A DNA stretch of 64,000 nt from Streptomyces sp. H27-H5. Its GTDB lineage: Bacteria > Actinomycetota > Actinomycetes > Streptomycetales > Streptomycetaceae. Shown here piece after piece: positions 34,327-41,804 of the stretch; position 1 is the stretch's first letter; every line of letters begins with the position of its first letter. The stretch covers positions 1 through 64,000 of the forward strand of contig NZ_JAPNLK010000041.1 in the NCBI RefSeq assembly GCF_026627505.1, given 5' to 3'. The notes under the pieces were generated by a model. The model ran no database searches, was not told where the DNA came from, and saw only the letters and a list, made by a program, of their open reading frames with translations. Made by a program: the position numbers and the translations under genes.

Positions 34327-35538
34327 ATGCCCGTATGGGACGACCTGGTGGGTCAGGAGCGCGTGCAGACGCAGCTCGCTGCCGCCGCCCGTGTCGCCGA
34401 CGCCCAGGTCACGGCCACGTCGGAGGGGACGCCGCAGCCCGCCGGGTCCAAGATGACCCACGCCTGGCTGTTCACCGGCCCGCCGGGATCGGGCCGGGCC
34501 ACCGCCGCCCGCGCCTTCGCGGCGGCCCTCCAGTGCACCAGCCCCGACCGCGCCCTCGGCGGGGAACCGGGCTGCGGCTTCTGCGACGGCTGCCACACCA
34601 CCGTGATCGGCACGCACGCCGATGTGGAGATCGTCCGTACCGATCTGCTGTCCATCGGTGTGAAGGAGACCCGCGCCTTGGTCCGCCGGGCCCAGCTGTC
34701 GCCGGCCGTCGGGCGCTGGCAGGTCATCGTCCTGGAGGACGCCGACCGACTCACCGAAGGCGCCGGCAACGTCCTGCTCAAGGCCGTCGAGGAACCGGCT
34801 CCGCGGACGGTGTGGCTGCTGTGCGCGCCCTCCCTGGAGGACGTGTTGCCCACCATCCGTTCCCGCTGCCGGCACCTGACCCTGCGCACTCCGCCCGTGG
34901 CCGCCGTCGCCGAGGTGCTGATGCGCCGTGACGGCATCGAGCCCGCCCTCGCCGCCGCGGCCGCCCGGGCGACGCAGGGGCACATCGGCCGGGCCCGCCG
35001 ACTGGCCACCGACGAGGCGGCCCGGACGCGGCGCAGCGCCGTGCTCAGACTGCCGCTCCGGGTGGACGACGTGGGTGAATGCCTCAAGGCCGCCCAGGAA
35101 CTCGTCGACGCCGCCGCCGAGGACGCCAAGTACCTCGCGGAGGAGGTCGACACCAAGGAGACCGAGGAACTGCGGGCCGCGCTCGGGGCCGGAGCGGGCG
35201 CGGGCAGCAGGATGCCGAGGGGCACGGCGGGCGTCATGAAGGAGCTGGAGGACCGGCAGAAGCGCCGCCGCACCCGTACCCAGCGCGACAGCCTCGACCT
35301 GGCGCTCACCGACCTCACCGGCTTCTACCGGGACGTGCTGGCCCTCCAACTCGGCTCGGGCCTCGCCATCGCCAATGAGGAGATACGGGGCGACCTGGAC
35401 CGGATCGCCCGTGACTCGGGTCCGGAGCGCACGCTGCGGCGCATCGAGGCGATCATCGGCTGCCGGGAGGCCCTCGACCGGAACGTGGCCCCGCTGCTCG
35501 CCGTCGAGGCCATGACGATGGCGCTGCGCGCGGGCTGA
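34327..35538 (+). CDS. holB: DNA polymerase III delta' subunit
   Basis: A 403-residue clamp-loader AAA+ protein. The P-loop reads GPPGSGRAT, so the lysine is replaced by Arg, as expected for the non-hydrolysing delta'. The zinc-binding Cys cluster CGFCDGC is near residue 80. The sensor 1 region is VLLKAVEEPAPRTVWLL and the SRC motif is in TIRSRCRHLTL. It helps load the sliding clamp. The start MPVWDDLVGQ is typical; AAAGGTGG precedes it. It is 140 bp after the tmk fusion in the same direction. Confidence 0.95.
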   Translation: MPVWDDLVGQERVQTQLAAAARVADAQVTATSEGTPQPAGSKMTHAWLFTGPPGSGRATAARAFAAALQCTSPDRALGGEPGCGFCDGCHTTVIGTHADVEIVRTDLLSIGVKETRALVRRAQLSPAVGRWQVIVLEDADRLTEGAGNVLLKAVEEPAPRTVWLLCAPSLEDVLPTIRSRCRHLTLRTPPVAAVAEVLMRRDGIEPALAAAAARATQGHIGRARRLATDEAARTRRSAVLRLPLRVDDVGECLKAAQELVDAAAEDAKYLAEEVDTKETEELRAALGAGAGAGSRMPRGTAGVMKELEDRQKRRRTRTQRDSLDLALTDLTGFYRDVLALQLGSGLAIANEEIRGDLDRIARDSGPERTLRRIEAIIGCREALDRNVAPLLAVEAMTMALRAG

Positions 35539-35720
35539 ACCGTGCGGCCGGACGCCGCCGGCGGGTGTTCGTCGCCCGCCGTCCGTTGACCTGTTCACCC
35601 GTACGAGCGTTCCGGCGCGGCGGCCGTGACACTCCCGGCCCGCGCCGGTGGTGGCCCGTGCCCGGGCGGCGGTCGGCCGGCCCGGACCGGCGGAGCCCGG
35701 CCGGGTGTCCCGGCAGGCCT

Positions 35721-35726
35721 TAGGCT
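35721..35726 (+). promoter_or_regulatory. -10 element TAGGCT of the peptidase gene
   Basis: TAGGCT-CGCCGC-ATG, the same leaderless pattern as at 30944, in a 194-bp gap with no other feature. Confidence 0.55.
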
Positions 35727-35732
35727 CGCCGC

Positions 35733-37319
35733 ATGGACACCAGTCGCCTGCTGCGAACCACCGGGACCGTGATCGCAGCCGCCGGGCTGCTGCTTGCCGG
35801 GTGTACCTCGGAGGGATCCGGGGGAACCCGCGCCGCCGCGTCCTCGTCCGGGAGTTCCGCGCCGAAGTCCACCGGGACGGCCGCGCCGGCCGCCGTCCCG
35901 GCCGCACTGCGTCCGTACTACGAGCAGAAGCCGAGCTGGCGCGACTGCGGTGTCCCCGGTTTCCAGTGCTCCACCATGAAAGCGCCGCTGGACTACGCGA
36001 ACCCCGGTACCCCCGGTTCGGCGCAGTCCATCGACATCGCGGTGGCCCGCCGCGTGGCCACCGGCCCGGGCAAGCGGCTCGGCTCGCTCGTGGTCAATCC
36101 GGGCGGGCCCGGCGGGTCGGGCATCGGGTACCTCCAGGCGTACGCGGGCATCGGCTACCCGGCGGCCGTGCGGGCCCGGTACGACATGGTGTCCTTCGAC
36201 CCGCGCGGAGTGGAGCGCAGCAGCCCCGTCGAGTGCCTGTCCGGGCCGGAGATGGACCGGTTCACCCAGGTGGACCAGACGCCGGACGACAAGGCGGAGC
36301 AGGCCCTGCTGGTGGCGGCGTTCAAGAAGTTCGCGACGGGCTGCAGGACGCGCTCGCAGCGGGTCCTGCCGCATGTCTCCACCGTCGAGGCCGCCCGGGA
36401 CATGGACATCCTCAGGGCGGCGCTGGGCGACGAGAAGCTGTCGTACGTCGGAGCCTCGTACGGCACGTTCCTGGGGGCGACGTACGCGGACCTCTTCCCG
36501 GGCCGGGTCGGCCGGCTGGTCCTGGACGGGGCGATGGACCCGTCCAGGCCCGCGCTCGAACTCAACCGGGACCAGACGGCCGGATTCGAGACGGCGTTCC
36601 GGTCCTTCGCCAAGGACTGCGCGAAGCAGCCGGAGTGCCCGCTCGGCTCGGGCGACCCGGACGCGGTGGCGCAGCGGCTGAACGAGTTCTTCCGCAAGCT
36701 GGACGCCCAGCCGGTGCCCTCGGGAGACCCGGCCCGCCCCCTCGGGGAGTCGCTCGCGACGACCGGGGTGATCGCCGCGCTGTACGACGAGAGCGCGTGG
36801 CCGCAACTGCGCGAGGCGCTCACCTCGGCGATGAACGGCGACGGCGCCGGCCTGCTGGCGCTCGCCGACAGCTACTACGAGCGCGAGGCGGACGGCACGT
36901 ACGCGAACCTGATGTTCGCCAACGCCGCCGTGAACTGCCTCGACCAGCCGCCTGCCTTCTCCGGGCCGGAGGCCGCCCAAGCGGCGCTGCCCTCCTTCGA
37001 GAAGGCCTCGCCGGTCTTCGGCGCGGGGCTCGCGTGGGCCTCGCTGAACTGCACGTACTGGCCGGTGAAGCCGACCGGATCGGCGCGGGCGCTGGAGGCC
37101 AAGGGTGCCGCGCCGATCGTGGTGGTGGGCACCAGCCGGGACCCGGCGACCCCGTACAAGTGGGCGCAGGCGCTGGCGGGCCAGCTCGACTCGGGCACGC
37201 TCCTGACGTACGACGGCGACGGACACACGGCGTACGGACGCGGCAGCGACTGCATCGACACCGCGATCAACACGTACCTGCTGGAAGACAAGGCGCCGAA
37301 GGACGGCACCAAGTGCTGA
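35733..37319 (+). CDS. Secreted lipoprotein peptidase, tripeptidyl aminopeptidase type
   Basis: A 528-residue alpha/beta-hydrolase of the SlpD/SlpE-Tap family (peptidase S33). A lipoprotein signal ends at LLLAGC. The oxyanion region is NPGGPGGSG, the nucleophile elbow GASYGTFLGA, and the C-terminal TAP-like domain holds the Asp in TSRDPATPY and the His in GDGHTAYGRG. Two Cys near the end (DCID and KC) may pair. Family members trim tripeptides from secreted proteins. It is probably anchored to the outer face of the membrane. Confidence 0.92.
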   Translation: MDTSRLLRTTGTVIAAAGLLLAGCTSEGSGGTRAAASSSGSSAPKSTGTAAPAAVPAALRPYYEQKPSWRDCGVPGFQCSTMKAPLDYANPGTPGSAQSIDIAVARRVATGPGKRLGSLVVNPGGPGGSGIGYLQAYAGIGYPAAVRARYDMVSFDPRGVERSSPVECLSGPEMDRFTQVDQTPDDKAEQALLVAAFKKFATGCRTRSQRVLPHVSTVEAARDMDILRAALGDEKLSYVGASYGTFLGATYADLFPGRVGRLVLDGAMDPSRPALELNRDQTAGFETAFRSFAKDCAKQPECPLGSGDPDAVAQRLNEFFRKLDAQPVPSGDPARPLGESLATTGVIAALYDESAWPQLREALTSAMNGDGAGLLALADSYYEREADGTYANLMFANAAVNCLDQPPAFSGPEAAQAALPSFEKASPVFGAGLAWASLNCTYWPVKPTGSARALEAKGAAPIVVVGTSRDPATPYKWAQALAGQLDSGTLLTYDGDGHTAYGRGSDCIDTAINTYLLEDKAPKDGTKC

Positions 37320-37404
37320 CGGGCCCGCGCGCGGCGCATGGACCTCCCACGGGCGGACCTTCTGTCCGGGTTTGTTGCTGTTTTCCGAACGCCGGACAAC
37401 CCGG

Positions 37405-37434
37405 TTCAGGGCACCCGGTTTAACCCTGTAGACT
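37405..37434 (+). promoter_or_regulatory. Probable promoter of tRNA-Thr
   Basis: TTCAGG (37405-37410) and TAGACT (37429-37434) with an 18-bp spacer; transcription would start ~50 nt before the tRNA. Confidence 0.45.
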
Positions 37435-37489
37435 TGGCGCCGCTGCTGATGAGAGCGTCCCTTCGGGGGAATTCTCGTCTCCCAGCGGT

Positions 37490-37563
37490 GCCGCCTTAGC
37501 TCAGTTGGCCAGAGCAACGCACTCGTAATGCGTAGGTCTCGGGTTCGAATCCCGAAGGCGGCT
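37490..37563 (+). tRNA. tRNA-Thr(CGT)
   Basis: A full cloverleaf: acceptor GCCGCCT / AGGCGGC, D arm GCTC..GAGC, anticodon arm ACGCA-CTCGTAA-TGCGT giving anticodon CGT, and T arm TCGGG-TTCGAAT-CCCGA. The discriminator is T and CCA is not encoded. No variable-arm extension is present. Confidence 0.97.
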
Positions 37564-37762
37564 CTGTAGAAGCCTCAGGACTCACTCGCCGTGACCTGGG
37601 GCTTTTGCTTTTCCCGGGGGCGGGTTGGGTGGGGGCCTCGGCCGGGGGGCGCGAGGTTCAACCGGTCGGGCCTGCGGGGCGGGAGGGGCCGAGCCCCCGC
37701 ACCGGGCTCGTGGTGCCTGCGGATTAGGGTCGTCCGTGAGGAACGGACGAGGGAGAACAGAC

Positions 37763-38263
37763 ATGCACGGACAGGCCGCGGAGCACGCCACTCAGGATCC
37801 GCAGGAAGGCGCCGGGGTCGTTCTGCGCGTCGCGGGCGAGGCGGACGTTCCGATCGCCGCCGAGCTGTTCCGCGGTTATCTGGACTTCTACGAGGTGACC
37901 GTCGAGGACCCCGACCAGCCGCGGGCCTTCCTCGCCGAGCGCATCCGCAAGGACGAGTCGCTCGTCCTGCTCGCCGAGGTACCGGAGATCGGGACGGTCG
38001 GCTTCGCCCAGGTCTACCGCACCTTCTCCTCCCTCTCCATGCGGCCCATGTGGATCCTGTACGACCTGTACGTCGCCCCGGCCGGTCGGCGTACCGGCGC
38101 GGGCCGGGCGCTGCTGCGCGAGGTGCTGCGCCGTGCGGCCGAGGCCGGGGTCTCCGGCGTACAGCTGGAGACCGCCTACGACAACCACATCGCCCAGGGG
38201 CTGTACGAGTCGGAGGGCTTCGAACGCGACGCGTTCCACGTCTACTTCCACGGCCTCGACTGA
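37763..38263 (+). CDS. GNAT family N-acetyltransferase
   Basis: A 166-residue GNAT protein. The acetyl-CoA loop R-R-T-G-A-G-R-A-L appears after the strand LYDLYVAP, followed by the typical C-terminal NHIAQGLYESEGFERD. The acceptor substrate is unknown. GAGGGAGAA precedes the ATG at 37763. An upstream TAGGGT (37725-37730) and in-frame GTG at 37736 offer an alternative leaderless start with nine more residues. Confidence 0.88.
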   Translation: MHGQAAEHATQDPQEGAGVVLRVAGEADVPIAAELFRGYLDFYEVTVEDPDQPRAFLAERIRKDESLVLLAEVPEIGTVGFAQVYRTFSSLSMRPMWILYDLYVAPAGRRTGAGRALLREVLRRAAEAGVSGVQLETAYDNHIAQGLYESEGFERDAFHVYFHGLD

Positions 38264-38340
38264 CCCGCACCCGGCTCCGAACGGCTGCCCGTCCCGAACG
38301 GGCTGCGGGCCCGGGTCCCGAACGGCCTTCGGGACGGCGG

Positions 38341-38356
38341 TGTTTCACGTGAAACG
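38341..38356. promoter_or_regulatory. parS site (ParB-binding palindrome)
   Basis: TGTTTCACGTGAAACG contains the perfect 14-bp palindrome GTTTCACGTGAAAC (38342-38355), the Streptomyces parS consensus. Extra arms GGCGG and CCGCC (38336-38340 and 38357-38361) extend the symmetry. It lies in the 138-bp convergent gap between the GNAT and polymerase genes, a usual place for parS. Confidence 0.9.
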
Positions 38357-38401
38357 CCGCCGCGCGGCGACCGCGTCAGGCGGGTCGCCACGCCGGGGGG
38401 T

Positions 38402-40153
38402 TCACTTCGCGTCCGCGTAGCACTCCACGACCGCCGTGGTGAACGGGAACCGGACCGGGGTGTCGCCGAAGGCGATGCGCCCGGCCCGGTCACCGGCGGC
38501 GCGGATGGCCTCCGCGACGGCTTCGGCCTCCTCCGCCGGGCAGTGCACGATGACCTCGTCGTGCTGGAAGAACACCAGCTCGGCCCGCATCCCGGCGGCG
38601 GCGATGGACTGCCGCAGCGCCGCGAGCAGCAGGAGCGCCCAGTCCGCCGCACTGCCCTGGACGACGAAGTTCCGGGTGAACCGGCCGCGCGCACGGGTGT
38701 TGGTCGAGGCGTAGCTCGGGGTCCAGCCGTCGTCCCGGTCCTGCGGCACGCCGGCCTCGCCGTCCGGGTCCGTGTCGGCGGCGGAGACCGGGGGCGGGCA
38801 GGTCCGGCCGAGCCAGGTCCGCACGAGCCGCCCCTCCTCGCCTGCGCGCGCGGCGTCGTCGACGTACGCCACGGCCCGGGGGAAGCGGCGTCGGAGTGCG
38901 GCCAGGTTCTTCAGGCCGTCGCCCGAGGTCTGCCCGTACACCGCGCCGAGGACGGCCAGTTTGGCCATGTCCCGGTTCCCGGAGAAGCCCTGCCGGGAGA
39001 TGGCGGTGTAGAGGTCCTCGGGACGGCCCGCGACCTCCATGAACGCCGGGTCGCGGGAGATCGCGGCCAGTACCCGGGGCTCCATCTGGTCGGCGTCCGC
39101 GACGACGAGCCGCCAGCCGGGGTCCGCGACGACGGCCCGCCGGATCACCTTGGGGATCTGCAGGGCCCCGCCGCCGTTGGTGACCCAGCGGCCGGTCAGG
39201 GTGCCTCCGGGGATGAACTCGGGGCGGAAGCGGCCGTCGTGGACCCAGTCCGCGAGCCAGGACCAGCCGTGGGCGGTGTGGATCCGGTACAGCTTCTTGA
39301 ACTCGATCAGCGGCTTCACGGCCGGGTGGTCCAGCTCCTGGATCTCCCAGCGGCGGGTGGACTTGAGCTTGATGCCGGTCTCGGCGAAGGCCTTGACGAC
39401 GTCGGCGGGCAGATCGGGGCGCACCCGGCGGCCGAACGCGGCCGACACCTCGTCGGCCAGCTCCGCGAGCCGGCGGGGTTGCCCGCTGCCCGCGTACCGC
39501 TCGCCGAGCAGCTCGGTGAGCAGGGCGCGGTGCGTGTCGGCCCGCCAGGGAAGGCCCGCGCGGTGCATCTCGGAGGCCACCAGGAACGCGGCCGACTCGG
39601 CCGTGGTGAGGAGCCGCATCCGGTCGGGGTGGGCGGTGGCGTCGTGCCGTTCCACCTGGTCGGCGTGGACGGCGATCAGGGCGTCCAGGGGGACCGGGGC
39701 GGGCTGTGGCTCGAAGAGGGAATCCTGGGCACCGGGCTCGGCCGCGCGTTGCGGGGGATCCGGCGGTACGGGCCGGCCCTCCAGCCGGGCCCAGGCGGCG
39801 GCGGCCGAGCGGGGCTCGCCGAAGCGGCCCTCGTGGCGCAGGAGCAGCAGTTCGGCGTTCTCGATGTCGTAGCACCGTTCGACGCGGACCCCGGCGGCGA
39901 GCAGGCGCGGGTACACGGCGGCGGTGGAGCGCCACACCCACCGGGTGCCGTCCGGGGCCGCGCGTACGGCCTCGGCGACCTGCCGCGCGCGCACCGCCGG
40001 TGCCCCGGCCGTCGCGGTCCCGCCGACACCGCTGCCCCCGCCGGTACTGCCAACCCCGCCGGCCTCGCCGGTCCCGCCGGGTTCGATGGGTGCGGCGTGC
40101 CACCAGCCGTCGCCGTCCTCGGCGAGGGCCCAGCGGGGGGTGCGGTCGGTCAT
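38402..40153 (-). CDS. Family A DNA polymerase with 3'-5' exonuclease-like domain
   Basis: A 583-residue pol I relative without the 5' nuclease domain. The N-terminal ~200 residues resemble a decayed 3'-5' exonuclease fold with a Gly/Ala-rich insertion at ~28-55. Polymerase motif A reads VVADADQMEPRVLA (near 350), motif B RDMAKLAVLGAVYG, and motif C FFQHDEVIVHC (near 530). All catalytic carboxylates are present. S. coelicolor encodes a similar second pol I-like enzyme (SCO3434 as I recall). Its role is probably DNA repair or gap filling. The ATG at 40153 begins MTDRTPRWALAED. Confidence 0.87.
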   Translation of the reverse strand: MTDRTPRWALAEDGDGWWHAAPIEPGGTGEAGGVGSTGGGSGVGGTATAGAPAVRARQVAEAVRAAPDGTRWVWRSTAAVYPRLLAAGVRVERCYDIENAELLLLRHEGRFGEPRSAAAAWARLEGRPVPPDPPQRAAEPGAQDSLFEPQPAPVPLDALIAVHADQVERHDATAHPDRMRLLTTAESAAFLVASEMHRAGLPWRADTHRALLTELLGERYAGSGQPRRLAELADEVSAAFGRRVRPDLPADVVKAFAETGIKLKSTRRWEIQELDHPAVKPLIEFKKLYRIHTAHGWSWLADWVHDGRFRPEFIPGGTLTGRWVTNGGGALQIPKVIRRAVVADPGWRLVVADADQMEPRVLAAISRDPAFMEVAGRPEDLYTAISRQGFSGNRDMAKLAVLGAVYGQTSGDGLKNLAALRRRFPRAVAYVDDAARAGEEGRLVRTWLGRTCPPPVSAADTDPDGEAGVPQDRDDGWTPSYASTNTRARGRFTRNFVVQGSAADWALLLLAALRQSIAAAGMRAELVFFQHDEVIVHCPAEEAEAVAEAIRAAGDRAGRIAFGDTPVRFPFTTAVVECYADAK

Positions 40154-40235
40154 GTCCGCGAGTGTCCCACCGGGGTGTGACAGGGGTCCCGCACCCCTGT
40201 CCGACCTGCGCGGCGGTGGCCGGAGTGGGCCGTGC

Positions 40236-40241
40236 CAAGCT
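40236..40241 (+). promoter_or_regulatory. -10-like CAAGCT of the DUF2786 gene
   Basis: CAAGCT, six bases, then GTG 40248. The element differs from TANNNT at the first base, so support is weaker than for the other leaderless starts. Confidence 0.35.
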
Positions 40242-40247
40242 GGAGCG

Positions 40248-41417
40248 GTGAGAGACATCGTCGACCGTGCCTGTGAAGCCGCCCTGTACGCCGACGGCGA
40301 CAGTGGCCTGGACACCGGGGCCTCGCTGCTCGCCGCCGACACCGCCCGCTGGAGCGGGGCCGCGCGGGAGTTGCTGGTGCGCGGGGAGGGGTACGTACGG
40401 CAGGCCTGGGAGCGGGGCTGGCGGCCGGCCGACGTGGTGCGACTGGTGCGCCGGGACCTCGACGAGACGCACGTGCGGATCACGGGGGACCTGGTCGCCG
40501 CCGAGGCGCGGCGGTACGCGCGCCTGCCCGAGCGGTGGACCGACGCCGAGGTGTGGTGGGGCGACGACGCCGGGTACGGGGACGCCCTCGCGGCACGGGA
40601 GCGGACGGACCGGTTCTCCCTGGCGACCTCCGTCCTGGAGGTGTTCCGCCTGCTGATCCGGCTGCCCTCCATCGAGCCCGTCGGGCCCCTTCCCGGCGAC
40701 CCGACGGACGCCTTGGAGCACGCCCACATCGAGCCCCGCATGCTGGGTCGGATCCGCGCGCTGCTGGCGAAGGCCGAGGCGACGAACTTCCCCGAGGAGG
40801 CCGAGGCGCTCAGCGCGAAGGCGCAGGAGCTGATGGCCCGGCACACGGTGGACGAGGCCCTGCTGGCCGCGCGCGGCGCCGGGCCCGACCGACGGCCCGG
40901 CGCCTGCCGGATCGGGGTGGAGCCCCCGTACGAGGAGGCCAAGGCGGTGCTGCTGGACGCGGTGTCCACCGCGAACCGCTGTCGGGCGGTGTGGAACAGC
41001 GGGTTCGAGTTCTCCACGGTGGTCGGCTTCGAGAGCGATCTGGAGGCGGTGGAGCTGCTCTACACCTCGCTGCTGGTGCAGGGAACGGCGGCGATGACCC
41101 GGGCCGAGGCGGCGCAGCGCTCCGGCGGGCGCAAGCGGACCAAGACGTTTCGGCAGTCGTTCCTGTTGGCCTACGCGAGCCGGCTGGGCCGGCGGCTGAC
41201 CGAGACGGCCGAGCACACCGCCTCCGAGGTCCCCGACAACCTGCCCGCCCTGGTGGCCCGCGACGTGGCGGTCAGCTCCCGGGCCGAGGAGATGTTCCCC
41301 CGCACGACCACGACCCGCCTGCGCGGCGCCACCGACCTGGCGGGATGGGAGGACGGCACGGCGGCCGCCGACCGGGCACGGGTGGGCGGCGGCGAGCGCC
41401 GCTCCCTGCCGGGCTGA
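40248..41417 (+). CDS. DUF2786 domain protein
   Basis: A 389-residue soluble protein. The DUF2786 signature lies at ~165-205 (RIRALLAKAEATNFPEEAEALSAKAQELM pattern), followed by a region with RRTTTTR-like basic stretches and a C-terminal R/T-rich tail. No enzymatic motif is visible and the domain has no established function. The GTG start is preferred because upstream in-frame sequence is antisense to the polymerase gene. It is divergent from the polymerase, with under 100 bp between them, so they share a promoter region. Confidence 0.83.
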   Translation: MRDIVDRACEAALYADGDSGLDTGASLLAADTARWSGAARELLVRGEGYVRQAWERGWRPADVVRLVRRDLDETHVRITGDLVAAEARRYARLPERWTDAEVWWGDDAGYGDALAARERTDRFSLATSVLEVFRLLIRLPSIEPVGPLPGDPTDALEHAHIEPRMLGRIRALLAKAEATNFPEEAEALSAKAQELMARHTVDEALLAARGAGPDRRPGACRIGVEPPYEEAKAVLLDAVSTANRCRAVWNSGFEFSTVVGFESDLEAVELLYTSLLVQGTAAMTRAEAAQRSGGRKRTKTFRQSFLLAYASRLGRRLTETAEHTASEVPDNLPALVARDVAVSSRAEEMFPRTTTTRLRGATDLAGWEDGTAAADRARVGGGERRSLPG

Positions 41418-41487
41418 GCCCCGCCGCCCAAGGCTCCCGCGCCCGCCCCGGCCCCCGGCCTCCTGCCTCAGGGCCCCGTCGGGCGCC

Positions 41488-41682
41488 TCAGTGCCCCGTC
41501 GGGGGCGTCGGGCCCGACGCGGGGGAGTCATCCGCGCGCAACGCCCGCGTCTCCGACTTCAGGATCCGCATCGACCGGCCCAGTGAGCGGGCCATGTCGG
41601 GCAGCTTCTTCGATCCGAACACCAGCAGGCAGACGACGAGCAGCACGATCAGGTGCCAGGGCTCAAGGGCGTTGCGGAGCAT
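41488..41682 (-). CDS. TatA-like Sec-independent translocase subunit
   Basis: A 64-residue protein with an N-terminal membrane helix (LIVLLVVCLLVFG), the FGSKKLPDMARSLGRSMRIL amphipathic helix typical of TatA/E, and an acidic, Pro-rich tail. TatA homologues form the twin-arginine pore. The main tatAC operon is not in this window, so this is a stand-alone copy whose contribution is unknown. Confidence 0.88.
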   Translation of the reverse strand: MLRNALEPWHLIVLLVVCLLVFGSKKLPDMARSLGRSMRILKSETRALRADDSPASGPTPPTGH

Positions 41683-41768
41683 TGACGTACCCGCCTTTCG
41701 GACGATCGCGGTCGTGAGGGTGTGATGATCCGCCTTATGGAACAGCCATGTGCCATACCTGTACAAAT

Positions 41769-41797
41769 CTGAAGAAGTCCTGAAAGAGCTTTAGGCT
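41769..41797 (+). promoter_or_regulatory. Promoter of the FUSC gene
   Basis: CTGAAG (41769-41774), 17-bp spacer, TAGGCT (41792-41797), then 7 nt to the ATG at 41805; a leaderless layout. Confidence 0.55.
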
Positions 41798-41804
41798 CGA
41801 CCCC

